Positions 8,797-18,406 of a stretch of 64,000 nt of DNA are shown one piece after another (position 1 is the first letter of the stretch; every line of letters begins with the position of its first letter). Source of the DNA: Novosphingobium sp. 9U. Its GTDB lineage: Bacteria; Pseudomonadota; Alphaproteobacteria; Sphingomonadales; Sphingomonadaceae. The translations under genes were made by a program, and so were the position numbers. The stretch is taken from positions 496,001 to 560,000 of the forward strand of contig NZ_LR732469.1 in the NCBI RefSeq assembly GCF_902506425.1. Direction: 5' to 3'. The notes under the pieces are model-generated. The model saw only the letters and a program-made list of their open reading frames with translations. It did no database searches and was not told the DNA's origin.

Positions 8797-10398
8797 TCAG
8801 TCTTCGGTCTTCGCCGCCTTCTTGGCCGTAGCCTTCTTCGGCTTCGCTCCGCCCTCGGCATCTGCGTCAGCAACAGGCTCGTCGGACGCTTCGGCCTTCT
8901 TCTTGGCCGGTGCCTTCTTGGCCTTCTTCACCTCGCCGGCGTCCTCGGTCGCGGTCTCCTGCACAGTGTCTTCGCTGGCCGCAGATCCTGCCTCGGCATC
9001 GTCCTTGGGTTCGGCCTTCTTCGCCTTCTTCGCCGCAGCCTTCTTCGGCTTGGCGTCGGTCTTCACCTCGTCGGCGTCGGCCTCGATCGCGGCCTGCAGC
9101 TCGTCGCGGGTGACTTCACGCTCGGTGACCTCGGCCTTCTCGATCAGGAAGTCGACGACCTTGTCCTCATAGAGCGGAGCGCGCAGCTGGGCGGCGGCCA
9201 TCGGATCCTGGCGCACGTACTCGACGAAACGCTGGCGATCTTCGGGACGGTACTGCTGCGCGGCCTGCTGCAACAGCATCTGCATTTCCTGGCCGCTCAC
9301 CTCGACGCCGTTGGCCTGGCCGATCTCCGACAGGAGCAGGCCCAGGCGCACGCGGCGCTCGGCGATCTTGCGATAATCGTCCTTCTCGGCTTCGATCTCG
9401 GCGCGCGCGGCTTCGGGATCTTCCTCGTTCGCGGCTTCGTTCTGCAGCTGCTGCCAGATCTGCTCGAACTCGGCCTCGACCATGGTCGGCGGCACGTCGA
9501 AGTCATGGCCGGCGGCGAGCTGGTCGAGCAGCTGGCGCTTCATCTGGGTGCGGGTGAGACCGGCGGTCTCCTGCTCCAGCTGACCGCGCAGCAGACCCTT
9601 GAGCTGATCAAGGCCTTCCAGGCCGAGCTGCTTGGCAAAGTCGTCGTCGATCTTGGTTTCGCCCGGGACCTTCACTTCGTGCACGGTGATGTCGAAGGTC
9701 GCTTCCTGGCCGGCCAGGTTCTCGGCGCCGTAGTCCTCGGGGAAGGTCACGGTGATGGTGCGCTCGTCGCCAGCCTTCGCGCCGATCAGCTGCTCTTCGA
9801 AGCCGGGGATCAGGCGGCCCGAGCCGATGACGATCGCCTGACCCTCGGCCTTGCCGCCCTCAAACTCTTCGCCGTTCAGCTTGCCGACGAAGTCGCACAG
9901 CACCTGATCGCCGTCTTCGGCGGCGCGGCCTTCCACGGTCTCGTAGCTCTTCTGCTGGTCGGCAAAGCGCTGGACCTGCTCGTCAACGGCCTCGTCCTGC
10001 ACCGGCACGGTCAGCTTCTCGAGCTTCAAGCCCTCGAGCGAAGGCGCCTCGATCTTGGGCAGCACTTCCAGGCTGACCGAGAGCTCGGCGTCCTTGCCCT
10101 CTTCATAGCCCTCACCCAGGCTGACGTCGGGCTGCATCGCGGGGCGCAGCGCGTTGTCGGCGACGAGCTTGTCCATCGCCTCGTTGATCGAGGTCTGCAG
10201 CGCTTCCTGGTGGAGCGCCGGGCCGTGCATCTTCTTGACCAGATTCGCCGGGACCTTGCCGGGGCGGAAACCGGGCATCTTCATCTGCGGCGCCATGCGC
10301 TTCACTTCGCCCTCGATGCGGGCGGAGATCTCGGTAGCGGGGATGGTCACCGTGTAGGCGCGCTTCAGCCCCTCGTTGGTGGTCTCGACGATCTGCAT
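8797..10398 (-). CDS. tig: Trigger factor with long Lys/Ala-rich C-terminal tail
   Basis: Ribosome-bound chaperone and peptidyl-prolyl isomerase. The N-terminal ribosome-binding domain carries the signature GFRPGKVP near residue 45. The FKBP-like PPIase domain follows (DQVLCDFVGKLNG ... GSGRLIPGFEEQL), then the helical chaperone domain. The start is the ATG at 10398 with AGGAAGG upstream; the open frame runs back into the tRNA gene and is not coding there. At 533 residues it is about 80-100 longer than the E. coli protein. The extra part is a low-complexity tail of KKAAAKKAKKAE-type blocks alternating with acidic stretches, resembling histone H1-like sequence. Confidence 0.96.
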   Translation of the reverse strand: MQIVETTNEGLKRAYTVTIPATEISARIEGEVKRMAPQMKMPGFRPGKVPANLVKKMHGPALHQEALQTSINEAMDKLVADNALRPAMQPDVSLGEGYEEGKDAELSVSLEVLPKIEAPSLEGLKLEKLTVPVQDEAVDEQVQRFADQQKSYETVEGRAAEDGDQVLCDFVGKLNGEEFEGGKAEGQAIVIGSGRLIPGFEEQLIGAKAGDERTITVTFPEDYGAENLAGQEATFDITVHEVKVPGETKIDDDFAKQLGLEGLDQLKGLLRGQLEQETAGLTRTQMKRQLLDQLAAGHDFDVPPTMVEAEFEQIWQQLQNEAANEEDPEAARAEIEAEKDDYRKIAERRVRLGLLLSEIGQANGVEVSGQEMQMLLQQAAQQYRPEDRQRFVEYVRQDPMAAAQLRAPLYEDKVVDFLIEKAEVTEREVTRDELQAAIEADADEVKTDAKPKKAAAKKAKKAEPKDDAEAGSAASEDTVQETATEDAGEVKKAKKAPAKKKAEASDEPVADADAEGGAKPKKATAKKAAKTED

Positions 10399-10453
10399 GG
10401 GTACGATGCCTTCCTGTACGCGTGGCACCGGGCATCCTCGCATGGGCGGAAAC

Positions 10454-10538
10454 TGGTGCGGGCGAAGGGACTCGAACCCCCACATCTTTCGATACTGGTA
10501 CCTAAAACCAGCGCGTCTACCAATTCCGCCACGCCCGC
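10454..10538 (-). tRNA. tRNA-Leu (anticodon TAG)
   Basis: The reverse strand folds as a class II tRNA. The acceptor stem is GCGGGCG pairing with CGCCCGC, followed by A and an encoded CCA. There is a D-arm, an anticodon loop TTTAGGT closed by CTGGT/ACCAG, a long variable arm and the T-loop GGTTCGAGTCC. The anticodon TAG reads CUA leucine codons. It sits 55 bases upstream of the tig start on the same strand. Confidence 0.96.
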
Positions 10539-10673
10539 AAAGAAACCGGTGGCCTGAAACTCAAGGGACGTGCCCTTATAGTGGCCAGCGGATTAGGGCA
10601 AGGGTCGCCGAGACGACGGGCAACTTGCTCACAGGCGACGCGTTGATGGAGCGAACTCACGAAAGGATTGCCC

Positions 10674-10865
10674 ATGGCCACCGACCCTGGCGCCCCGCGC
10701 CCCGACATCGATCGCCCCGACGTGGCCCCGGCCGAGACCCCGGCCCCCAACGAGCCGAGCCAGCCAGGCGCTCCCGATGGCCCGGATGAAGCGCCTTCCG
10801 AGGCTCCGGCCTACGACGTGCCGGATCAGGGCCCGATCGAGATGCCGCCGCCGATGGAGGCTTGA
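10674..10865 (+). CDS. Small proline-rich protein
   Basis: A 63-residue open frame with a good ribosome site (AAAGGA) before the ATG at 10674. The product is rich in Pro, Ala, Asp and Glu, with no hydrophobic segment and no cysteine. It would be acidic and disordered (APNEPSQPGAPDGPDEAP). I do not recognise a family. The ribosome site and the clean frame between the tRNA gene and a repeat argue for translation, but composition alone could keep such a frame open. Confidence 0.5.
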   Translation: MATDPGAPRPDIDRPDVAPAETPAPNEPSQPGAPDGPDEAPSEAPAYDVPDQGPIEMPPPMEA

Positions 10866-10887
10866 AGGATCGCATCAAGCCGGGCGT

Positions 10888-10971
10888 GACCCGGGTCGGT
10901 TCCGCCAGCGACGAACCTTTCGTCGCCGCTGCTGACGAGAGCTTGCGACATGCCCAAATCGGTCCCGGGTC
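10888..10971. repeat. Palindromic intergenic repeat, family B (degenerate copy)
   Basis: Two inverted arms, GACCCGGGTCGGT at the left and ATCGGTCCCGGGTC at the right, enclose about 57 bases between the small proline-rich gene and sppA. They share the GACCCGGG core with the copies at 6338-6441 and 20507-20541, but are less perfect. Confidence 0.5.
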
Positions 10972-11006
10972 GAGCCTGCGACGACGTTAGCCGGTAGGCT
11001 CGCCCT

Positions 11007-12893
11007 CTACTTGCCCCCAAGCGCCGCCAACCGCAGTAGCAAGCCGGTTACGACCGATCCCTGCGGCTTGCGGGCGGCAGCCGGCACCCTCGGACACTCC
11101 AGGCACATCGCCTGCATGCCCTGCCCTGACAGCATCGCCTCCGCTTGGCCCAAAGCCGCGCTCAACTGCTCGCGCTGGCGTCGCGCCGCCATGGCAGCGA
11201 TGTCACCGCCGGCATCGCGGCGCCGGTACATCTGCAGCAGCAGCGCATTGAGCGGGTCTTCCTTGCGGCCGATGTACTGCACATGCCACGCCGCGTTGCC
11301 GAGCTTCGCCGTCTTCGCTGCGTAAGCCAGCGCCGCATCGAAGTCACCGAACGCGTCGACCAACCCGTTCTGCCGCGCCCGCTCGCCCGTCCAGACGCGG
11401 CCTTGCGCGATGGCGTCGACCTGCTGAGGGCTCTTGTCGCGTGCCTTGCCGACCAGGCCTAGGAACTTCCCGTAGGCATCCTCGATGCCCATCTGCACCA
11501 TCTGCTCCAGCTCAGGAGAGAGGCCGCCCATCAGGTCGGGCTGGCCCGACAGGGGCGTCGTCTTCACACCGCCTGAGTTCACGCCGATGTCCGCCAAGGC
11601 CCGCTCCAAGCTGGGCAGGATGCCGAACACGCCGATCGATCCGGTGATCGTGCCCGGCTCGGCGAACACGTACTGGGCGGGGGTAGAGACCCAATAGCCG
11701 CCGCTGGCCGCCAGGTTGCCCATCGAGGCGATCACCGGCACGCCCTTCTGCTTGTAGCGCTCGATGGAGCGGCGAATTCGCTCGGAGGCGAGCACCGAGC
11801 CGCCTGGCGAATCGATGCGGACGACCAGCGCCTTGATGTCGTTATCGAGCGCGTCGTCGAGCGCCTTGGCGATGCGGTCGCCGCCTGCGGTGCCTGGTCC
11901 CGCGTCGCCGTCGACGATGTTGCCCGCGATCGTCACCACGCCGATCGCAGCGCCGCCGGTCTTCTCCGGATGCGCTGCCAGGTATGTCGCCAACTGCGTG
12001 CCGACGATCTGGCCCGAAGACGTCTCCGCCGCCGTGCCGCCGGACAATTGCGCCACGCGCGCCGCGAAGTCACTGGGGGTGCCAATCTTGTCGACGAGCC
12101 CAGCTGCTTGTGATGCCTTGGCGAAGTCTCCGCCCGAGTTGCGCAGCCAGCCGATCGGATTGCCGGTGACCAGCGCGAGGTTCGCCTTGGGCCGGGCCTT
12201 CTTCACGTCCGCCTGCCAGCTGCGCCACAATCCGCCGTAGAGGTCGGTGTAGGACTCGATCGCGGCTGGCGACGGCCCATCGCGAGTATAGGGCTCGACG
12301 AAGGTCTTGTAGGTGCCGACGCGGAAGACGTGCGCGTTGACCTTCAGCTTTTGCAGCAGGGTGCCGAAGTAGAGGTTGTTGCCCCCCGGACCGACTGCCA
12401 TCGCGCCGCCCATCGGGTTGACCCAGGCCTCGCTGGCGTGAGCGGCCAGCTGCGTGCCATCATCGGCATACGTATCGGCATATGTCAGCACCGGCTTGCC
12501 CGAGGCGCGCACCGCATCCATCGCCGCGCCGATGTCGCGCAAGTGGACGAAGCCGCCGCCGGTGAAGCGCGAAAGATCGATGGCGACGAGCTTGATCTTC
12601 TCGTCCTTCGCGGCCGCCCGCAACGCCCGCTGGATGTCGCGCGCGCGCACGTCGGTCGGCAGCTCGGCGTTGGTCGTCTGCGCCAGGATCAGGTCCGAGG
12701 TGGTGACGTCGGCGGTCTCCTCGACCACCGCACCGTCCAGCTGAATCACCAGCGCGCCTTCGCTCACCTTGCCGGGCGTCGGCCGCATCGACAGCACCGC
12801 GTAGAGCAGGCCGAAGAACAGCAGCAGGAACACCAGCACTAGCGCGTCCTTGATCGCGACGAGCAACTTCCAGACCTTGCGGGCGAATTTCAT
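11007..12893 (-). CDS. sppA: Signal peptide peptidase SppA, 67K type
   Basis: Membrane-anchored Ser/Lys peptidase that degrades cleaved signal peptides. One N-terminal membrane helix lies at residues 14-35 and the active site faces the periplasm. Two tandem S49 repeats are present, as in the 67-kDa class. The general base is K196 ([10 protein letters not shown]) in the first repeat and the nucleophile is S397 (NLAASGGYW) in the second, matching the E. coli K209/S409 arrangement. Length of 628 residues is typical. It is a single gene, divergent from pyrB with a palindromic repeat between. Confidence 0.95.
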   Translation of the reverse strand: MKFARKVWKLLVAIKDALVLVFLLLFFGLLYAVLSMRPTPGKVSEGALVIQLDGAVVEETADVTTSDLILAQTTNAELPTDVRARDIQRALRAAAKDEKIKLVAIDLSRFTGGGFVHLRDIGAAMDAVRASGKPVLTYADTYADDGTQLAAHASEAWVNPMGGAMAVGPGGNNLYFGTLLQKLKVNAHVFRVGTYKTFVEPYTRDGPSPAAIESYTDLYGGLWRSWQADVKKARPKANLALVTGNPIGWLRNSGGDFAKASQAAGLVDKIGTPSDFAARVAQLSGGTAAETSSGQIVGTQLATYLAAHPEKTGGAAIGVVTIAGNIVDGDAGPGTAGGDRIAKALDDALDNDIKALVVRIDSPGGSVLASERIRRSIERYKQKGVPVIASMGNLAASGGYWVSTPAQYVFAEPGTITGSIGVFGILPSLERALADIGVNSGGVKTTPLSGQPDLMGGLSPELEQMVQMGIEDAYGKFLGLVGKARDKSPQQVDAIAQGRVWTGERARQNGLVDAFGDFDAALAYAAKTAKLGNAAWHVQYIGRKEDPLNALLLQMYRRRDAGGDIAAMAARRQREQLSAALGQAEAMLSGQGMQAMCLECPRVPAAARKPQGSVVTGLLLRLAALGGK

Positions 12894-12966
12894 GCGGGGG
12901 ACCTGCCTTTCGAGCGAGCCTTAGCGATGATGCGGAGGATGGGGAAGGAGCGAAGGCCCAGCGAAA

Positions 12967-13109
12967 GATCCTCCCCTGCAAGGGGAGGTGGCAGGCGTGT
13001 AGCGGCTGACGGAGGGGTGTAACCCTCCCGGCCGCGCACTCCGCTGGCGGTGACACCCCTCCGTCACGCGGCTTGCGCCGCGCGCCACCTCCCCTTGCAG
13101 GGGAGGATC
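12967..13109. repeat. Long palindromic intergenic repeat, family A (copy 1)
   Basis: A 143-base element whose outer 26 bases at each end are exact inverted repeats, beginning GATCCTCCCCTGCAAGGGG and ending in its complement. An inner pair, TGACGGAGGGGTGT and ACACCCCTCCGTCA, is also perfect. It has no coding capacity and could fold into one long hairpin. A second copy is at 33059-33197. Confidence 0.85.
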
Positions 13110-13172
13110 TTGGGGAGAAGCACCAACCGAGGGTTGAGCCCACTCCCGCCCCGCCCTACAGCCCTGTCCTCG

Positions 13173-14153
13173 ATGACAGCGCCGACCTACACCTACCCGG
13201 CAGGCTCCGCGGCCTTCCCGCACCGCGGGCTCGTCGGCATCGCCGGGCTCGCCCCGCACGAAATCCACTACATGCTCGACGAGGCGGAGCAGTGGGTGGA
13301 GATGAACCGCCAGGCCAAGAAGACGCGCGACCTTCTCGCCGGCTTGACCATCATCAACGCCTTTTTCGAGAACTCGACCCGCACGCTGCTCAGCTTCGAG
13401 ATTGCCGGCAAGCGCCTGGGTGCCGATGTCGTCAACATGGCGGTCGCCACCAGCAGCGTGAAGAAGGGCGAGACGTTGATCGACACGGCGATGACGCTGA
13501 ACGCCATGCACGCCGATGCGATCGTGATCCGGCACGCCAGTTCGGGCGCGGTGCAGCTGATCGCCGACAAGGTCGACTGCCCGGTGCTGAACGCCGGCGA
13601 CGGCCAGCACGAGCATCCGACGCAAGCACTGCTCGACGCGCTGACGATCCGTCACGCCAAGCGCAACTTCAACGGCCTGGTCGTCATCATCTGCGGCGAC
13701 ATCCTGCACAGCCGCGTCGCCCGCTCCAACATCCTGTGCCTGACCTCGCTCGGCGCCGAAGTGCGCGTCTGCGCGCCGCCAGCGCTGATGCCGGCCGACA
13801 TCGAGCAGATGAACGTCGCCGTCTTCCACGACTTCGGCAAGGCGCTGGAAGGCGCAGACGTGGTGATGATGCTGCGCCTGCAGCTGGAGCGGATGCAGGG
13901 ACAATTCATCCCCTCCCCCCGCGAGTACCGCCATCTTTATGGGCTGACGCTCGACCGACTGGCGACGGCACAACCTGACGCGCTGGTCATGCACCCCGGC
14001 CCGATGAACCGCGGTGTCGAGATCGACAGCAACGTCGCCGATCATGTCGAGCGCTCGCAGATCACCACGCAAGTCGAGATGGGCGTCGCCATGCGCATGG
14101 CCTGCCTCGACGTGCTGACGCGCCGGGCGCGCGGTGTGGAGGGTTGGGCATGA
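13173..14153 (+). CDS. pyrB: Aspartate carbamoyltransferase catalytic subunit
   Basis: First committed step of pyrimidine synthesis: carbamoyl phosphate plus aspartate gives carbamoyl-aspartate. The carbamoyl-phosphate loop is S68-T-R-T ([13 protein letters not shown]). The family signatures [22 protein letters not shown] and HPGPMNRG are present. The start is taken as the ATG at 13173 because the frame upstream lies inside a palindromic repeat. Length of 326 residues is normal. The stop codon overlaps the start of the next gene (ATGA), so the two are translationally coupled, the arrangement seen where ATCase is held together by a dihydroorotase-like partner. Confidence 0.97.
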   Translation: MTAPTYTYPAGSAAFPHRGLVGIAGLAPHEIHYMLDEAEQWVEMNRQAKKTRDLLAGLTIINAFFENSTRTLLSFEIAGKRLGADVVNMAVATSSVKKGETLIDTAMTLNAMHADAIVIRHASSGAVQLIADKVDCPVLNAGDGQHEHPTQALLDALTIRHAKRNFNGLVVIICGDILHSRVARSNILCLTSLGAEVRVCAPPALMPADIEQMNVAVFHDFGKALEGADVVMMLRLQLERMQGQFIPSPREYRHLYGLTLDRLATAQPDALVMHPGPMNRGVEIDSNVADHVERSQITTQVEMGVAMRMACLDVLTRRARGVEGWA

Positions 14154-15382
14154 GCGCGGCTGCTCCCCTCACGATCGTCAACGGACGCCTTGTCCTTGGC
14201 GACGCGATCGTACCGGGCGCCGTGCGCTGCGAAGGCGACCGCATCGTGGCCGTCGGCACGGAGGTTTCGCCGGCTGAAGGCGATCGCATCCACGATGCGA
14301 AGGGCCAGCTGATTGCCCCGGGCCTCGTCGATTTCGGTGTCTTCGCGATCGACAAGCCGGCCTTCCACTTCGGCGGCGTCACCCGCGCCGCGCTGATGCC
14401 GGACCAGAGCCCGCCGCTCGACCGGCCGTCCAGCGTCCGCTTCGCTGCCTCGTCGGGCAAGCCGGACTTTTGGGTTCACCCGCTCGCCGCCGCGACGAAG
14501 GGCCTGGCGGGCGAGAAACTGGCCGAGATTGCACTGATGCGCGACGCCGGCGCGCGCGGCATCGCCACCGGTCGGCAATGGATCGCCGACTCGGGCACGA
14601 TGCTGCGCCTGTGCCAATATGCCGCCATGCTCGACATGACCGTCTGTGCCCATGCCGAGGACGCAGGGCTCGTAGGGAGCGCCGTCGCCACCGCCGGTGA
14701 AATGGCGACTCGCCTGGGCCTACCGGCAGCGCCCGCGCAGGCAGAGGCCCTTGCGATCGCCCGCGACCTCGCCATCGCCGAGATGGCCGGTTGCGCCATC
14801 CACTTCCGCACCGTCACCACTGCCGTCGGGCTCGATCTGGTCCGGCAGGCCAAGGCCCGTGGCGTGCGGGTGACGGCAGGCGTGACGCCGGCCTATTTCA
14901 TGCTGTCGGACCTCGCCACGGCGCAGTTCCGCACCTTCGCGCACCTCTCGCCCCCGCTCCGTTCCGAGAGCGACCGCAAGGCCGTGCGCGCCGCGCTTGC
15001 CGATGGCACGATCGACGTCGTCGCGTCCGGGCACGATCCGCGCGGCCCTGAGGACAAGCGCCTGCCGTTCGCCGACTCGGCCCCTGGCATGGCCGGCGCC
15101 GAGACGCTGCTGGCGCTCACCTTGACGCTGGTGCGCGACGGCGTGATCGGCATGCCGCGAGCGTTCGAGCTGCTCTGCGCCAGTCCCGCCAGGCTGCTGG
15201 GCGTCGCGGCCGGCAAGCTGGAAGCGGGTGCCGAGGCGGATATTGCGGTGATCGACCCGGAGCGGCCGTGGATCGTCGACTCGGAGAAGATGGCCGCCAG
15301 CGCGGGCAACACGCCTTTCGATCGCCAGCCGGTGCAAGGGCGTGTGTCGGCACTGTTCAAGGGTGGCGCGAAGGTCGGCTGA
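14150..15382 (+). CDS. Dihydroorotase-like protein lacking metal ligands (PyrX-type)
   Basis: Amidohydrolase-fold protein of the dihydroorotase family, 410 residues. Active members carry D-x-H-x-H-x-R after the first beta strand; here the segment reads D61-F-G63-V-F65-A-I67, so both metal-binding histidines and the substrate arginine are gone. The later TDHAPH segment is replaced by SGHDPRG, shifting the catalytic aspartate. Overall family landmarks ([21 protein letters not shown]) remain. In several proteobacteria such a non-catalytic homologue follows pyrB and forms the structural partner of aspartate carbamoyltransferase; the 4-base overlap with pyrB fits that role. A working pyrC should lie elsewhere in the genome. 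Confidence 0.88.
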   Translation: MSAAAPLTIVNGRLVLGDAIVPGAVRCEGDRIVAVGTEVSPAEGDRIHDAKGQLIAPGLVDFGVFAIDKPAFHFGGVTRAALMPDQSPPLDRPSSVRFAASSGKPDFWVHPLAAATKGLAGEKLAEIALMRDAGARGIATGRQWIADSGTMLRLCQYAAMLDMTVCAHAEDAGLVGSAVATAGEMATRLGLPAAPAQAEALAIARDLAIAEMAGCAIHFRTVTTAVGLDLVRQAKARGVRVTAGVTPAYFMLSDLATAQFRTFAHLSPPLRSESDRKAVRAALADGTIDVVASGHDPRGPEDKRLPFADSAPGMAGAETLLALTLTLVRDGVIGMPRAFELLCASPARLLGVAAGKLEAGAEADIAVIDPERPWIVDSEKMAASAGNTPFDRQPVQGRVSALFKGGAKVG

Positions 15383-15509
15383 CTACCCGCCTCTGCTGAA
15401 CTGTCGGAGCGAGCCGGCGAACGGTGCGGCCTCACACTCACAAGCCAAACGCGACAGTCGTTGGTCGGCGTCGACAGCCTCGCCTGAGGCGCTCATTCGT
15501 TCTACCCGC

Positions 15510-15539
15510 AAAAAAGCCCCCGCCACAAAGGGCGGGGGC
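15510..15539 (-). terminator. Rho-independent terminator of the TPR/SPOR gene
   Basis: Read on the minus strand, a GCCCCCGCC stem with a short loop is followed by six T residues, 38 bases past the stop codon of the gene at 15577-16971. Confidence 0.85.
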
Positions 15540-15576
15540 GCAGTTGGCTTCACATGGGGGTGAAGTTCGTAAAGAC

Positions 15577-16971
15577 TCAGCGGCGCGCGAGGCGCTGGGC
15601 GACGGCTCCCAAGGCGCCGGGCAGCTCGCGCTTGGTGGCGTACGCAAGGCAGTCCTTGCCTCCACCACGCAGCGACGAACACTTCGAGCGCGCTGAGGCC
15701 ATGTCGTAGCCGGCAGCGGCCACGCGCCAGTACTGGCGCCCGTTCACGGTTGCCTGCGTGATCCGCAGCTCGCGGTCCTTGAGGCTCGGATCCTGGCGCA
15801 CGAAGATGCCCCAGGCGCGGTGCGCACCGGCTTCGGTGGTGAACGAGCCAAGCTGCACGACGTGCGTACCTGCCGCCGCCGGCGCGGCGGCGCGGCGGGG
15901 TGCGGCGCTCTTGGGCTTGGCAGCAGCAGGAGTCAGTGCCACTCGCTCGGCGCGTGCCATGCGCTGCGGTGCGGGGATCGGTGCCGCGACATCCTGCACC
16001 ACCGGATTGGAAACAAAGGCACGTACGGCCGAAGAGGCATCCGCCAGTGCGGGCACCGGGGCCGGATCGGCAGCAACCGGCTCAGGGGCTGCAGCGTCGG
16101 TCCTCGGCTGCGGCTCGGCCATGGCGAGTACCGGTGCGTCAGCGCCGACCGGCGGCAGTTCCTGCGCTGCCGGTGCCGGCGTGTCGTTGGCCGCCAGCGC
16201 GGGCGCAGCCGCCGGGGCGGCGAGCGCGAGTTGAGCCGGTTGGCCAGGGTCGCTGCGCAACGGCGCGCCGATCAGTGCGGCCACGCGCGACTGCTGCGAT
16301 CCGACGCTCGCCTGCAGCGCCCACTCGCTGATGCGCGCGTCGAGCTGCTCGAGCGGCACGTCCTGCGAAGCGATTACCCGCGCCTCGGGCAAGTGGCCGT
16401 CTAGCGCGAAGGCATAAGCCAGGTTCTGGCGGTTCTTCGGCGTGTTGTCGCCTTGCTTGATGACGTCGCTCAGCAGCGACACCGCCTGCGAGGGCTGGCC
16501 AGCAAGCGCCAGGGCCAGCGCATAGTCGCCGACCGGAATGGCATCGCGCCACTGCCCCAGCAGCGTGACCGCCTCTGCGTTGCGGTTGGAGCCGATGTAG
16601 GAGAGCGCCATCCCGAGCGCCGTCGACGGCGTCTTGTCGCCCAGCGACACCGCATCCTCGAACGATGTGCTCGCTGACACGAAGCGGCCCGCGGACAGGT
16701 AGGTCTGCCCCAGGCGGGCGCGACCTTCCGCACTCTGCGGCTGCTTGGCGACCGCGCGTTCGGCAGCAACGACCTGCTTCTCGGCCTTGCGACTTACCTG
16801 ACCCTGGTCACCGGCGACGTTGCTGCCGATGGCTCCAGCCAAGGCGAACCCGGGCGCCGCCACGCAGCCGACGGCCAGCGCCGCCGCCATGGCAGAGTGC
16901 ATGCCGGTGCGGCTGAGCACGCGTCGGTTCAGTTTGGCCAAGTGTCGAGCCATGAGCTTGTGGGCCTGCAT
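15577..16971 (-). CDS. Exported TPR-like protein with C-terminal SPOR domain
   Basis: A 464-residue cell-envelope protein. An N-terminal signal segment (MHSAMAAALAVGCVAAPGFALAG) follows a basic stretch. Residues ~65-230 form helical TPR-like repeats (EGRARLGQTYLSAGRF, NLAYAFALDGHLPEA). A long Ala/Pro-rich linker leads to a SPOR domain (THVVQLGSFTTEAGAHRAWG ... YWRVAAAGYDMASARSKCSS) that should bind denuded septal peptidoglycan. The start is the ATG at 16971, preceded by AGGGGGAT; the upstream frame has no ribosome site. It is divergent from another SPOR gene, so the pair may be co-controlled. Confidence 0.8.
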   Translation of the reverse strand: MQAHKLMARHLAKLNRRVLSRTGMHSAMAAALAVGCVAAPGFALAGAIGSNVAGDQGQVSRKAEKQVVAAERAVAKQPQSAEGRARLGQTYLSAGRFVSASTSFEDAVSLGDKTPSTALGMALSYIGSNRNAEAVTLLGQWRDAIPVGDYALALALAGQPSQAVSLLSDVIKQGDNTPKNRQNLAYAFALDGHLPEARVIASQDVPLEQLDARISEWALQASVGSQQSRVAALIGAPLRSDPGQPAQLALAAPAAAPALAANDTPAPAAQELPPVGADAPVLAMAEPQPRTDAAAPEPVAADPAPVPALADASSAVRAFVSNPVVQDVAAPIPAPQRMARAERVALTPAAAKPKSAAPRRAAAPAAAGTHVVQLGSFTTEAGAHRAWGIFVRQDPSLKDRELRITQATVNGRQYWRVAAAGYDMASARSKCSSLRGGGKDCLAYATKRELPGALGAVAQRLARR

Positions 16972-17245
16972 CGCGAACGGATCCCCCTGATCGACTTCGT
17001 CGTGACCCGCGACGGCACGCCGCGAGTGAATTCCCTGGGAGGGCAATCGCAGATCGTTCCTAATTTACGGTTAAGCCCGTAGAAGCCCTTGCAGGCGGTC
17101 ATCGGGGCAAGCGCTTACGGGGATCTGCGCATAAAGGCTTTGCTAAGCGGTTCTTCACTATGGCACTTAACCTAGGTCGCGCGGGGGCTTTGCGTGGCTC
17201 GTACGAACGGTGGGGCACGCGGTGCGAAAGGATAAGGTCTTGGTC

Positions 17246-18385
17246 ATGGTAGTTCGAGGATCAGGCAAGGTGCGCCTGGGCGCGTTCCTCGCGGCAAGCA
17301 TGATGGCTGGCCTCGGCTCCCCCGCGCTCGCGGACGTGAAGGCCGGCGTCGATGCCTGGAGCACGGGCGACTTCACTGCTGCCGTCCGCGAGTGGCAGGC
17401 GCCTGCCGCCGCCGGCGATCCCGACGCCCAGTTCAACCTCGCCCAAGCCTACCGCCTCGGCCGCGGCGTGCCCAAGGACCTGGGTCGGGCCGAACAGCTG
17501 TTCGGCGCCGCTGCCGCCAAGGGTCACCTGCAGGCCAGCGACAACTATGGCCTGCTGCTGTTCCAGCGCGGAGAGCGGGCGCAGGCCATGCCTTACATTC
17601 GCTCCGCCGCATCGCGCGGCGATCCGCGCGCGCAGTACATCCTGGGCCTGGCGCTGTTCAACGGCGACGGCATGGCGAAGGACTGGGTGCGCGCCTACGC
17701 TTACCTAACTCTGGCGCAGCAGCAAGGCCTGCCGCAAGCGACCGGCGCGCTGGCGCAGATGGACCAGCACGTTTCCATGGCGGACCGGCAGAAGTCGGTG
17801 GCCGTCGCCTCGCAGATCGCCGCCGAGACCGAGGCCACGCGCGCTCGCCAGCTTGCCGCGGTCGACCTGGGCTCCGCGTCCGGCGGAGCCATCGTCGACG
17901 AACCTGCGCCCGCTGCCGCGACCTCTCGCGGCCCATCGGTCGCGACGGTCGAGCGCGCCGTCGCCGAGGCCGAGCGGGTCGCGGGCCGATCCAGCCCGGC
18001 GAGCGCCGGCGCCGACTACACGATCACCAAGCCACGAGTCGCCGCGGCCACTCCGCCCGTCTCGGCCCGCACCCCGGCACCGGCTCCGGCACCCACGCGC
18101 ACGCCGGCACCCGCGCCATCTACGCGCCCTGCACCCACCACCACACCGAGCGCTTCGGGCGCCTGGCGCGTCCAACTCGGCGCGTTCGGCGTCGCGAGCA
18201 ACGCCGAGGCACTGTGGGCACGCGTTCGCAGCCGGTCCGAGCTTGCCGGACACGCCAAGCTCCTCGTGCCCGCCGGGAAGGTCACCAAGTTGCAGGCCGG
18301 TGGCTTTGCCAGCCAGGCCGACGCCTCCGCCGCCTGCTCGCGGCTGAAGAGCGCCGGCATCACCTGCCTCGCCACGCGCGACTGA
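17246..18385 (+). CDS. Sel1-repeat protein with C-terminal SPOR domain
   Basis: A 379-residue exported protein. The signal peptide ends near SPALA. Three or four Sel1-like repeats follow (PDAQFNLAQAYRLGRGVPKD, RAQYILGLALFNGDGMAKD). A long Pro/Ala/Thr linker leads to a C-terminal SPOR domain (GAWRVQLGAFGVASNAEALW, ending with CSRLKSAGITCLA). Sel1-SPOR proteins act at the division site through peptidoglycan binding. The start is the ATG at 17246 with AAGGATAAGG upstream; earlier GTG codons lack support. The gene runs divergently from another repeat-SPOR gene, with 274 bases between. Confidence 0.85.
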   Translation: MVVRGSGKVRLGAFLAASMMAGLGSPALADVKAGVDAWSTGDFTAAVREWQAPAAAGDPDAQFNLAQAYRLGRGVPKDLGRAEQLFGAAAAKGHLQASDNYGLLLFQRGERAQAMPYIRSAASRGDPRAQYILGLALFNGDGMAKDWVRAYAYLTLAQQQGLPQATGALAQMDQHVSMADRQKSVAVASQIAAETEATRARQLAAVDLGSASGGAIVDEPAPAAATSRGPSVATVERAVAEAERVAGRSSPASAGADYTITKPRVAAATPPVSARTPAPAPAPTRTPAPAPSTRPAPTTTPSASGAWRVQLGAFGVASNAEALWARVRSRSELAGHAKLLVPAGKVTKLQAGGFASQADASAACSRLKSAGITCLATRD

Positions 18386-18406
18386 ATGTCCTAGGCTGGG
18401 CGGCCC

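Noticed and set aside
8713..10557. 614-residue open frame on the plus strand
   Set aside because: Antisense to trigger factor and running across the tRNA-Leu gene.
10888..13109. Palindromic repeats considered as a CRISPR array
   Set aside because: The repeats are inverted, single and separated by genes; there are no regularly spaced direct repeats with spacers.
14150..15382. Calling this gene an active dihydroorotase (pyrC)
   Set aside because: The metal-binding HxH and the substrate arginine are replaced, so the active-enzyme name would mislead.
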